DNA of 10,729 bases from JASGDC01 sp047605865 (GTDB lineage Bacteria > Actinomycetota > Actinomycetes > Actinomycetales > Micrococcaceae): NCBI GenBank assembly GCA_047605865.1, contig JASGFC010000036.1, positions 1 to 10,729 of the forward strand, in the 5' to 3' direction. The notes beneath the pieces were generated by a model. It made no database searches. It saw only the letters and a list, made by a program, of their open reading frames with translations, and had not been told where the DNA came from. The position numbers and the translations under genes are program-made. Positions 1 to 7,169 of the stretch are shown one piece after another (the stretch's first letter is position 1; every line of letters begins with the position of its first letter).

Positions 1-53
1 CTCGCATTCCATCTTGGGACGACATTGTCTTCGGACCCAAAGATAGTAATTAA
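1..53 (+). CDS. C-terminal end of a plus-strand gene, possibly septation protein SepH (partial)
   Basis: Only the last 16 codons and the TAA at 51-53 are inside the window; the gene starts to the left. The readable tail is RIPSWDDIVFGPKDSN. From memory, a short conserved C-terminal stretch with a P-S-W-D-[DE]-I-x-F-G pattern ends actinobacterial SepH (DUF3071) proteins, which act with FtsZ in cell division, and SepH genes lie in the same general chromosome region as topoisomerase IV genes in some actinomycetes. The other two plus frames give less protein-like sequence and stop elsewhere. The gene converges on tdk. The SepH identity rests on a very short match and is tentative; that a real gene ends here is somewhat more secure. 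Confidence 0.45.
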   Translation, partial: RIPSWDDIVFGPKDSN

Positions 54-88
54 ACTTGACCTAAAACTACTGTATTTGCAAGGGTTTT

Positions 89-104
89 AAGGATTCGAAT
101 TCTT
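89..104. terminator. Weak hairpin between convergent genes, possible terminator
   Basis: In the 64-base gap between the plus-strand gene ending at 53 and tdk ending at 118 there is a 6-bp stem, AAGGAT/ATTCTT (one G-T pair), closed by a TCGA loop. On the plus strand it is followed by an AT-rich stretch (TATTATT), not a clean T-run; on the minus strand it is followed by AAAA. The location suits a terminator, but the stem is short and AT-rich. Confidence 0.25.
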
Positions 105-117
105 TATTATTAAGCTA

Positions 118-723
118 CTAGTGATCAAGCGCGGTCCGCTGCTGCATATGATGCTTTCTACATAAGGTTTCATAGCCAACTTCATCATGGGAACCGTCAT
201 CAACATCACCAACTACAACCTGCTCGCCTTCAAGAGTCATTTTACCGTTGACAGTGCGGGCGTTGTGGGTTGCCTTTTCACCACACCAACACAACGCTGA
301 AACAGGTAATGGCTCAATACGGTCAGCTAACTCTAGCAATCTAGCTGAACCTTCAAAAAGTTTAGTACGGAAATCTGCAGTGATACCAAAAGCGTAGACA
401 TCAACACCATATAAATCTACAATGCGCGCCATTTGTTCAATATGTGCTGGCGTATAGAACTGAGCTTCGTCACAAATGACATAGTTAACAGGGTTTTTCT
501 TGTTCTCCCTCACAAAAATATCTAAAATATCAGTCTTATCTGTTACCTCAATGGCTTCATGTTCTAGACCTAATCTACTTGAGATTTTAGACTCTCCAGC
601 CCTATCGTGCCGAGTAAATAACAAACCGCGACGACCGCGAGCACTTCGAGAGTAATCAAGTTGAAGCGCCAGAGTGGATTTTCCAGAATCCATGGTGCCT
701 GAGAAAAATACAAGCTCTGCCAT
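118..723 (-). CDS. tdk: Thymidine kinase
   Basis: Cytosolic salvage enzyme that phosphorylates thymidine to dTMP with ATP. The 201-aa length is normal for the type II (TK1-like) family. Visible motifs: P-loop GTMDSGKST at residues 9-17; Walker-B/active-site DEAQF at 85-89, with E86 the expected catalytic base; the G-I-T-A-D-F-R segment at 113-119; and a C-terminal zinc site from the C-W-C-G segment (C145, C147) and C188/H191 in C-R-K-H. The C-W-C-G-E-K-A-T-H-N-A-R form is the style I associate with actinobacteria. The ATG directly follows the TAA of the upstream phosphodiesterase gene, and a strong Shine-Dalgarno lies just before it, so the start is well supported. It is the last gene of a three-gene minus-strand operon. 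No motif is missing. Confidence 0.97.
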   Translation of the reverse strand: MAELVFFSGTMDSGKSTLALQLDYSRSARGRRGLLFTRHDRAGESKISSRLGLEHEAIEVTDKTDILDIFVRENKKNPVNYVICDEAQFYTPAHIEQMARIVDLYGVDVYAFGITADFRTKLFEGSARLLELADRIEPLPVSALCWCGEKATHNARTVNGKMTLEGEQVVVGDVDDGSHDEVGYETLCRKHHMQQRTALDH

Positions 724-1836
724 TTACTCTCCTTTAAAAATCATGAGTGGAATGTTCTGTTCGGCTTCAGTCAAGGAGCCATGTTGCCCTATCATGTTCA
801 GTGGACCAGGCCCCCAACCATCGATATCGAAGAACACAAAGTTATGCTTTCCCACTAGAATAACATTAGCTATTCTGTGATAAACGTCTTGGCGTACTGT
901 ACCGAAATATCCATTCTGGATGGCTTCATCACGTTTTAAAACTTGAGCGTACTCTCCAAAGAGTTCTTGGCAGAGTTCATAAAGTTTTTCTTCTTGTTGC
1001 GTATGAAGGTAGCAGACTCTTGGTTCACCAGAAATTGCAGTGACTATGTCCATAATTTCTGGGTAGCTGTTAAGGATTAGTTGATCTTGCATCGTAACGT
1101 CTATCATGCCATGGTCAGCAGTTACAATAAGTGCAGTATCTTCAGGTAATTGTGCAACAGCAGTTTGCAATAGCGCATCTAGTTTCTCTAGTTCATCTGC
1201 GTATTCGTGGGATTGCCAACCTTTTGAGTGCCCGAGGTGATCAATCTTATTCCAGTAAGCGTAGCTCAGCGTTGGCTCATCTATGCTAGATATTTCAAGG
1301 GAAATTTCAAGAATTTCTTCTAGACTTTCTGCAGCACGATAGTCACTGCCACCTAAAATTGCATGAGTGAGATCACTGTCTTCATACTTTTTAGATCCAA
1401 TACTAAAAGTTTTGACCTTTGTTTGTTCAAAGACAGAAGGAAAAGGTTGCCATTGTTGCTGATCTAGGATAGCTTGATCCCAGTTTCCTAGCATTCCAAT
1501 AACTTTCTGACTTGCTGGGTCAAAGACCTGGTAGCCGATGAGTCCATGTTGACCTGGTACCAAAGAGGTACCAAGGGATGCTAATGAACATGCAGTGGTG
1601 CTAGGGAATCCTGCACGAATCTGACGTATCTGTTGAGTTCGAAAGAATGGTGTGTGCCCGCGAAGTTGTTCAAGCTGGTGCATCCCCAATCCATCAATGA
1701 GCAGCACAATAATGTGCTGAGCTGCAGGAAGCTTGAGTTCATTTGAAAATGACTCTTCACCAAGAACAGCCAATGCTGAACTAAAAACATTCTTCAATGA
1801 GTTTTTACCGTAATAGGGTTCAAGTAGTTCAGTCAT
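724..1836 (-). CDS. Alkaline-phosphatase-superfamily phosphodiesterase / nucleotide pyrophosphatase
   Basis: A 370-aa two-metal hydrolase of the type I phosphodiesterase/nucleotide pyrophosphatase family (PF01663). The metal and nucleophile set looks complete: D48 in L-L-I-D-G-L-G; T80 in F-P-S-T-T as probable nucleophile; D199 and H203 in K-I-D-H-L-G-H; D241 and H242 in T-A-D-H-G-M; H352 in G-Q-H-G-S-L. There is no signal peptide or membrane segment, so it should act in the cytosol on phosphodiester or pyrophosphate bonds of nucleotides or related small molecules; the substrate cannot be read from sequence. The ATG overlaps the end of the GNAT-fusion gene by 8 bases with only a weak purine-rich stretch before it, which suggests coupled translation. 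It abuts tdk downstream, so a nucleotide-related role is plausible but inferred. Confidence 0.9.
   Translation of the reverse strand: MTELLEPYYGKNSLKNVFSSALAVLGEESFSNELKLPAAQHIIVLLIDGLGMHQLEQLRGHTPFFRTQQIRQIRAGFPSTTACSLASLGTSLVPGQHGLIGYQVFDPASQKVIGMLGNWDQAILDQQQWQPFPSVFEQTKVKTFSIGSKKYEDSDLTHAILGGSDYRAAESLEEILEISLEISSIDEPTLSYAYWNKIDHLGHSKGWQSHEYADELEKLDALLQTAVAQLPEDTALIVTADHGMIDVTMQDQLILNSYPEIMDIVTAISGEPRVCYLHTQQEEKLYELCQELFGEYAQVLKRDEAIQNGYFGTVRQDVYHRIANVILVGKHNFVFFDIDGWGPGPLNMIGQHGSLTEAEQNIPLMIFKGE
727..735 (-). promoter_or_regulatory. Shine-Dalgarno for tdk, inside the end of the phosphodiesterase gene
   Basis: On the minus strand AAAGGAGAG precedes the tdk ATG by a few bases. The same nine bases are the last three codons (K-G-E) of the upstream gene, whose TAA sits between them and the ATG. 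This arrangement implies translational coupling of the two genes. Confidence 0.7.
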
Positions 1837-4366
1837 GCTTTTCTTTCAAGTCAATCTCAATCTTCAGTGCTTCAACTTTATTTTTGCTCACAATCACTTG
1901 TGGACACTTTATGCTTTCAATATCTTCCAAATCTGCTTTCATAGCAGCTAAAGTAGCAATGAACTCTTCAAGTTTTTGAGTATCTTTAGGTAATTCATGA
2001 GCAATTTCTTTCACAGATACTAAGTCAGCAAAATCAGCTCTCGTCATTGGTAAGAGTTTATAGTGACGTTCTTCATCCATCTCAAAGACTAAGAAACTAC
2101 CTAAGCTTTCATGGCTGTGAATTTCAATAGCGCATGAAACTCCTGGCCTAGGAGTTTTATAAATCTCAACCTTGGTATCTTTTACTTTTTTTAACTCTGC
2201 TCTGAGCTCTTTAATAGTTGCTTTTAGCGTAGCTGCATCACTAATATTTGCTTTAACAAAGGACTGATTATCGTGAACTTGCAGATCTGGATTCTGTGGT
2301 TGAACCGTGACAGGATAAGCTATTTCTTTGGCAAGCTTCAAGGCACTGTCAATACGGGTGAAGGGCGTAGCATTAAGATAATCAAGGTGGTAGATATCAG
2401 TAATTTTTTTCACTGCAATATCGGCAACTTTTCCTTCAAATTCTTTCTTTGACCTGTCAATGATTTCTTGTGCTTTGCTGACATATACTGGTGGCAGAGC
2501 AAGTGTTGTTGTCCTTGTTTTTTTGCGTTTAGATTTCCTTAAAACTGCTTCAAGTGCAGTAAGTGCATCCCTTAATTGATGGAAGCAATTCATTTTATCG
2601 CTCACATCATGATAATTTTCAAGACCTTCAACTGTAGTTGCAAGCAAGAGGGTATCATCACGCGAAATTGAATTTAAGGCTTCAATAATCTTTTTTTCAG
2701 TAATTCCAAGTGATGGAATAACAGCACACACAACAGCACCAACATTTTTTTCTTTAAGAATTGTTGCAACTTTTTCAGTAAAATTCTCTAAGCCTTCAAC
2801 CATCGGAATTTCTGCATATCCTGTAATGTTAAGTTCATAATCAGAAGTGGCATATTCTGCCATACGTGGAGCACCAGGGAAATTTGTCACAAGTGCAACA
2901 CCTTGAGCTTTGGGAAGCTTTTGTTTACGCAAAATATCAGCAATATCTATCATGCCATCAACAGTATGGGCAACGTATGCTCCTGCTGATTCAAGGTACT
3001 CTGTCATGAGTTGGTTTGGTAGCAAGACTTTCTTATTTGTTGCTTTAAGCAAAGCGTGAGTTCCAATGACAAGGTCTTTAGTTTTGGTAAATTCTTCCAC
3101 ATTGCGGCCAAGTTCTTCAAGGTTCTCAAAGGTTTCAAAATATGCCATCCCTAAGTGGCATTTTTCATCTTCTGCCCAGTAGGTAATTACATCTCTCATA
3201 GCAATATCAGCACTGTTGCCAGTGGAAATCATATTCCTAAATCCCATTTGTCTTGAAACAAACTTAAAGTAAATTGCAATACCATAAGCAAAAGATTGCG
3301 CAGAAACACTTACACCATTACTATCAAGCATCTCAGTAGCAAAGGAGGCATTAACACTGTGCTGTGGATCGTTATTGATAAAGCCTAAAGAGCTTGGGCC
3401 AAGAACTCTTACACCATATTTTTTAGCCTTAGCCATTACTTTACTTTGTAACTCTTGGCCTTTAGCATCTTTCGTGTCCCATTCTCCAAAACCTGTTGAA
3501 TAGATTACAACAACGCGCACACCAGCTTTGCCACATTCTTTAACGGCATTGGGGACATCTTGAGCTTGCACGGCTATCAGAGCAACATCAATCTGTGCAG
3601 GAACATTAAGAATGGTTTCATAGGTTTGGGCTCCAAATAGTTCAAGTTCATCGTCACAGACCAGATACACAGGACCATCGAAATTTGATTCTGCTAATTG
3701 GTAGCCTAGTCTACCACCAATACTATTCCTATCCGGACTTGCCCCAATAATGGCAATTGCATTCGGCTCCATAAAAGCACGAATACTGCTAACAGTTGCC
3801 GTTCTGGCACGTTCTCTACGCTTGCGAGCACTAATATTAGTTGGTTTAATACTAAAACGAATATTGATTAAATTATCTTTAACTGTTTGCTTGAAATTGA
3901 ACCCGGAGGCTTCAAAAACTTTAACCATCGCTTCGTTTTCTGGAAGAAGTTCAGCCATGAAGTTATCAATCCCGTTGTATCGTGCGGCATCAACTAATTG
4001 TTCCAGCAAGAGTGGGGCCAAGCCTTTGCCTTGGAAATGATCTGCGATGTTAAAGGCAACTTCAGCTGTTTTGGTTTTTCCTAATCGATCATATTGAGCA
4101 GTGCCAATAATGTTTCCGGCACGAACTGCTACAAAAGCTACCCGATCTTGATAATCAACCCAGGTAAAGCGAATGAGCTCTTTAAACGTCAGTTTGCCTT
4201 TGTAGGTAAAGTAACGCAAATACGTGGATTTTTGGGATTGCTCCATATGAAATTTTTGCAAAGCTTGAGCGTCATTTGGCACGATTGGACGCAGTTGCAC
4301 TGCGGTACCATCTTTAAGAACAACATCTTTTACCCAAGCTGGTGGGTAAGTAGCGTTCATCGCCAT
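1829..4366 (-). CDS. GNAT acetyltransferase fused to an acyl-CoA-synthetase-like (NDP-forming) module
   Basis: 845 aa. Domains in order: GNAT fold at about 18-170, with acetyl-CoA pyrophosphate loop Q-G-K-G-L-A at 112-117; CoA-binding Rossmann domain at about 200-325 (A-I-I-G-A-S then S-I-G-G-R-L; V-L-G-P-S-S-L-G at 321-328); two succinyl-CoA-ligase-like flavodoxin domains at about 335-615 (N-M-I-S-T-G-N-S-A-D-I at 378-388); a basic linker near 610-620; and an ATP-grasp-like domain at about 625-840. The layout resembles Pat-type protein lysine acetyltransferases, with GNAT at the N-terminus, the order usual in actinobacteria. Such enzymes acetylate metabolic enzymes such as acetyl-CoA synthetase. 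The ATP-grasp part looks decayed: the usual Y-P-V-V-L-K lysine is replaced (Y684-P-V-T-V-Q), the glycine-rich G-G-V-x-V-E stretch is missing near 755-772, and the E-L-D-x-N-P motif reads S-I-K-C-P near 818-822. The ligase half is therefore probably a binding or regulatory module. First gene of the operon; an alternative ATG lies two codons in. Confidence 0.88.
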   Translation of the reverse strand: MAMNATYPPAWVKDVVLKDGTAVQLRPIVPNDAQALQKFHMEQSQKSTYLRYFTYKGKLTFKELIRFTWVDYQDRVAFVAVRAGNIIGTAQYDRLGKTKTAEVAFNIADHFQGKGLAPLLLEQLVDAARYNGIDNFMAELLPENEAMVKVFEASGFNFKQTVKDNLINIRFSIKPTNISARKRRERARTATVSSIRAFMEPNAIAIIGASPDRNSIGGRLGYQLAESNFDGPVYLVCDDELELFGAQTYETILNVPAQIDVALIAVQAQDVPNAVKECGKAGVRVVVIYSTGFGEWDTKDAKGQELQSKVMAKAKKYGVRVLGPSSLGFINNDPQHSVNASFATEMLDSNGVSVSAQSFAYGIAIYFKFVSRQMGFRNMISTGNSADIAMRDVITYWAEDEKCHLGMAYFETFENLEELGRNVEEFTKTKDLVIGTHALLKATNKKVLLPNQLMTEYLESAGAYVAHTVDGMIDIADILRKQKLPKAQGVALVTNFPGAPRMAEYATSDYELNITGYAEIPMVEGLENFTEKVATILKEKNVGAVVCAVIPSLGITEKKIIEALNSISRDDTLLLATTVEGLENYHDVSDKMNCFHQLRDALTALEAVLRKSKRKKTRTTTLALPPVYVSKAQEIIDRSKKEFEGKVADIAVKKITDIYHLDYLNATPFTRIDSALKLAKEIAYPVTVQPQNPDLQVHDNQSFVKANISDAATLKATIKELRAELKKVKDTKVEIYKTPRPGVSCAIEIHSHESLGSFLVFEMDEERHYKLLPMTRADFADLVSVKEIAHELPKDTQKLEEFIATLAAMKADLEDIESIKCPQVIVSKNKVEALKIEIDLKEKHD

Positions 4367-4428
4367 ATTTTAACCGTTCTTAGCTTATTGTAGAGTTATA
4401 CATATTTTACATCTAGAGGGTAAATTTT
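4367..4428. promoter_or_regulatory. Divergent control region between the GNAT-fusion operon and the topoisomerase gene
   Basis: These 62 AT-rich bases must carry promoters for both directions unless transcription starts inside a neighbouring gene. For the minus-strand operon a TACAAT -10 candidate lies at 4387-4392, with only a poor -35 (TAGATG) 17 bases upstream. For the plus-strand gene TATACA at 4397-4402 is a -10 candidate without a convincing -35. A good Shine-Dalgarno, AGAGGG at 4415-4420, stands 8 bases before the topoisomerase ATG. The GNAT-fusion start has no obvious Shine-Dalgarno. The promoter positions are guesses; the divergent layout is certain. Confidence 0.45.
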
Positions 4429-7074
4429 ATGGAGAGTTCGCAACACGTTCACGATATTGATGTTGCTCAAGAAATGGAAGATTCTTTCCTTGAGTATGCG
4501 TATTCTGTCATTTATGCTCGCGCTCTTCCAGACGCCAGAGACGGCTTAAAACCAGTACAACGCCGCATCCTTTATATGATGAATCAGATGGGCTTAACTC
4601 CTGATAAAGGTCATGTAAAGTCTGCTCGTGTTGTTGGTGAAGTAATGGGTAAACTACACCCTCACGGTGATGGAGCAATCTATGATGCCCTCGTTAGAAT
4701 GGCTCAAAGTTTTTCTTTGCGCTTACCCCTCATTGATGGGCATGGGAACTTTGGCTCACTTGATGATGGACCAGCTGCTTCACGATACACAGAAGCTCGA
4801 CTAGCTGCTGCTGCGCTCTTAATGACCCAGTATCTGGATGAAAACGTAGTGAACTTTGTTCCTAACTACGATAATCAACTCACTCAGCCAGAAGTTCTTC
4901 CTGCAGCATACCCTAATTTGCTTGTCAACGGAGCAAGTGGAATTGCTGTGGGAATGGCAACCAATATGGCACCGCATAACCTTCGTGAAGTTATTGCTGC
5001 TGCTATTTATCTTATTGAGCACCCGGATGCTACTACCGCTCAATTGATGCGTTATGTTCCTGGTCCTGATTTACCTACTGGTGGTAAGATTATTGGCTTA
5101 GATGGCGTTAAAGAAGCCTATGAAACTGGTCGAGGCAGTTTTAAGACTCGCGCTAAGGCAGAGATTACTAAAATTAGTGCTCGCAAAACTGGCATAATTT
5201 TCACTGAACTTCCGTATTTGGTGGGTCCAGAAAAGATTATTGAAAAGGTTAAGTCTGCTGTTCAAAACAAAAAAATTCAAGGCATCTCAGATATTGTTGA
5301 CCTCACTGATCGCAAAAATGGCACCCAGCTTGTTGTTGAACTTAAAAATGGTTTCAAGCCTGAAGCAGTCTTAGCACAGCTTTACAAATTTACTCCTTTA
5401 GAGGAATCCTTTGGTATTAATAATGTTGCCCTTGTTGATGGGCAGCCACGTACCCTTGGCCTTCGTGAACTCTTAGATGTATATGTAAACCATCGGCTAA
5501 AGGTTGTGCATCGTCGCACTTCTTTCCGCTTCCAAAAGAAGAAAGAGCGCCTCCACCTTATTGATGGTCTGCTTCTTGCCATGGTAGATATTGATGAAGT
5601 CATTGAGATTGTGCGTTCCTCTGATGAATCTGCTCAAGCAAAAGAAAGACTACAGATTGCTTTCGATTTAAGCGATGTTCAAGCTAGCTATATTCTTGAT
5701 TTGCGTTTGCGTCAACTTACTAAGTTCTCTCGTATTGAGCTTGAAAAAGAACGTGAGGATTTGCTGGCAGAAATTGCAGCTTTAGAAGAGATTCTCAACT
5801 CTGATGCTCGCCTTCGTGAAGTAGTGGTTGAAGAGCTTAAAGAAGTAGCTGAACAGTACGGAACACCCCGCAGAACCATTTTGATGGCAAGCGATAAAGT
5901 TGAAGCCGAATCAGCTGTTGCCCTAGACACCAAAAAAGCTGGCACACTAGATGCAGAAATTAAAGATGAACCTTGTTTTGTAGTTCTTTCAGCTACGGGG
6001 CTTGTTGCTAGAACACAAGATCGCACGATACCAACGGATCCTTGCGGTCATCGTGAAAATAATGACGTCTTACGCTCTATGGTGCCAGTGACTGCCCGAG
6101 GTCAAGTTGCTGCTATCACTAATTATGGGCGCATGATTCGCCTTGATGTACTAGAATTCCCAGTACTTCCAGATGTAACTCACAATATTTCGCTTGCTGG
6201 TGGCGCAGATATCAACGAATACTTCGATGAAGAAACTGGCGAATTCGTGGTAGGAATGGTCAACCTTGAAGACAATGATGGTGGTATTGCTCTAGCCACC
6301 GCTGGCGGTATTGTAAAACGAGTGGCTGTTGGCTGGCCTGTTAAAGAAGATGAGTGGTCTGCCATTTCCTTACGTGAAAAAGATGAAGTGGTTGCCGCCC
6401 TATCCCTTCCAACTGATACTTTTGAACTGGTCTTCATCACTGAGCAAGCTCAACTACTTCACTACCCTGCCACCAAAGTGCGCCCACAAGGCCGCAGCGG
6501 CGGTGGTGTTGTTGGCATCAAGCTTACTGAAAAAGATAAAGTGATTTTCTTTGGTGCTGTTGATCCACAAAACTCCGCTGAAGTAGTCACTCTTGCTGCC
6601 CCAATTCCAGAAAACAAAGACAGACCTTTTGGCTCAGCAAAAGTCTCTAACTTTACTGATTTCCCTGGTAAAGGTAGGGCAACTGCAGGGGTTCGTGCAC
6701 ACCGTTTCTTAACTAGTGAAAGCCATTTAAATCTTGCCTGGGCAGGCCATGGGCCAGTGTTAGCTGCTCTTGCTTCTGGCGAAGCTACTTCCCTGCCTAA
6801 TGCTTTAGAAGCTGTTAAACGTGATGCTTCTGGTACTCCACTGCAAGAGGAAGTTACGTTCTTAGGTCCGAACATTGGTGCTGAGCCGACCCCTGAGGCT
6901 TCACAGGAAGAAGCTGTACAGAAAATTGGCATGTCAAAACAAAAACTTGAGCGAGCTATAAAAACCAAAGAATCTGCAAAGAATGAAGCTTCAAAGGTGA
7001 AGAAGTCAAAACAAACAAAAACTTCAAAACCTCGAAAGAAAGCAATTCAAGCTGATGTGCAAACGTTGTTTTAA
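4429..7074 (+). CDS. parC: DNA topoisomerase IV / gyrase type subunit A
   Basis: 881-aa DNA breakage-reunion subunit of a type IIA topoisomerase; it works with a GyrB/ParE-type ATPase to pass one duplex through another and manage supercoils or unlink chromosomes. Seen: R-D-G-L-K-P-V-Q-R-R-I at 37-47; H-P-H-G-D at 77-81; the active-site tyrosine Y120 in A-S-R-Y-T-E-A-R; a coiled-coil arm near 430-500 ending in the K-F-S-R-I-E globule; then the six-bladed C-terminal DNA-wrapping domain. Residues 687-693 read QGRSGGG, a diverged form of the GyrA box QRRGGRG, which favours the second actinobacterial subunit A (topoisomerase IV-like) over true gyrase. The position of E. coli GyrA Ser83 is Gly82. 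A lysine/serine-rich tail (about 835-881) ends in T-L-F. The ATG has a good Shine-Dalgarno at 4415-4420. The paralogue assignment (parC versus gyrA) is the uncertain part. Confidence 0.93.
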   Translation: MESSQHVHDIDVAQEMEDSFLEYAYSVIYARALPDARDGLKPVQRRILYMMNQMGLTPDKGHVKSARVVGEVMGKLHPHGDGAIYDALVRMAQSFSLRLPLIDGHGNFGSLDDGPAASRYTEARLAAAALLMTQYLDENVVNFVPNYDNQLTQPEVLPAAYPNLLVNGASGIAVGMATNMAPHNLREVIAAAIYLIEHPDATTAQLMRYVPGPDLPTGGKIIGLDGVKEAYETGRGSFKTRAKAEITKISARKTGIIFTELPYLVGPEKIIEKVKSAVQNKKIQGISDIVDLTDRKNGTQLVVELKNGFKPEAVLAQLYKFTPLEESFGINNVALVDGQPRTLGLRELLDVYVNHRLKVVHRRTSFRFQKKKERLHLIDGLLLAMVDIDEVIEIVRSSDESAQAKERLQIAFDLSDVQASYILDLRLRQLTKFSRIELEKEREDLLAEIAALEEILNSDARLREVVVEELKEVAEQYGTPRRTILMASDKVEAESAVALDTKKAGTLDAEIKDEPCFVVLSATGLVARTQDRTIPTDPCGHRENNDVLRSMVPVTARGQVAAITNYGRMIRLDVLEFPVLPDVTHNISLAGGADINEYFDEETGEFVVGMVNLEDNDGGIALATAGGIVKRVAVGWPVKEDEWSAISLREKDEVVAALSLPTDTFELVFITEQAQLLHYPATKVRPQGRSGGGVVGIKLTEKDKVIFFGAVDPQNSAEVVTLAAPIPENKDRPFGSAKVSNFTDFPGKGRATAGVRAHRFLTSESHLNLAWAGHGPVLAALASGEATSLPNALEAVKRDASGTPLQEEVTFLGPNIGAEPTPEASQEEAVQKIGMSKQKLERAIKTKESAKNEASKVKKSKQTKTSKPRKKAIQADVQTLF

Positions 7075-7096
7075 AATACATGCCTACCTCTTCTAT

Positions 7097-7116
7097 TTCC
7101 TTGTAGACACAAGGAA
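7097..7116 (+). terminator. Perfect 8-bp inverted repeat, probable terminator or operator
   Basis: TTCCTTGT and ACAAGGAA pair perfectly around an AGAC loop, beginning 22 bases after the topoisomerase stop codon. No T-run follows directly; the nearest is TTTT about ten bases later, so it is an imperfect intrinsic terminator. It also lies 22 bases upstream of the -10 of the next operon, so it could instead be a regulator-binding site for the dioxygenase cassette. Confidence 0.5.
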
Positions 7117-7138
7117 TCAAGGACTTTTACTGTCTGTT

Positions 7139-7147
7139 TGTTATACT
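7139..7147 (+). promoter_or_regulatory. Extended -10 promoter for the dioxygenase-propeller-transporter cassette
   Basis: TGTTATACT contains TG, one base, then TATACT, a good extended -10 element, which does not need a strong -35; none is visible at the usual distance. Transcription would begin near 7154, giving a leader of roughly 15-25 bases before the candidate start codons at 7170 and 7179. Confidence 0.5.
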
Positions 7148-7169
7148 AGGTGAAATAAAAGTTAGCGAG

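Noticed and set aside
1..40. Minus-strand ATG giving M-S-S-Q-D-G-M-R toward the left edge
   Set aside because: It has no Shine-Dalgarno and competes with the more protein-like plus-strand tail containing P-S-W-D-D-I-V-F-G; too short to judge.
89..105. TTCGAAT loop flanked by a 5-base stem resembling a tRNA T-arm
   Set aside because: The invariant G53-C61 closing pair is A-T here, and no acceptor stem, anticodon arm or D-arm can be found around it.
6462..6968. Long minus-strand open frame (168 codons) opposite the topoisomerase C-terminal domain
   Set aside because: It is a Ser/Ala/Pro/Arg-rich shadow of a well-conserved coding region, with no recognisable domain or start signal.
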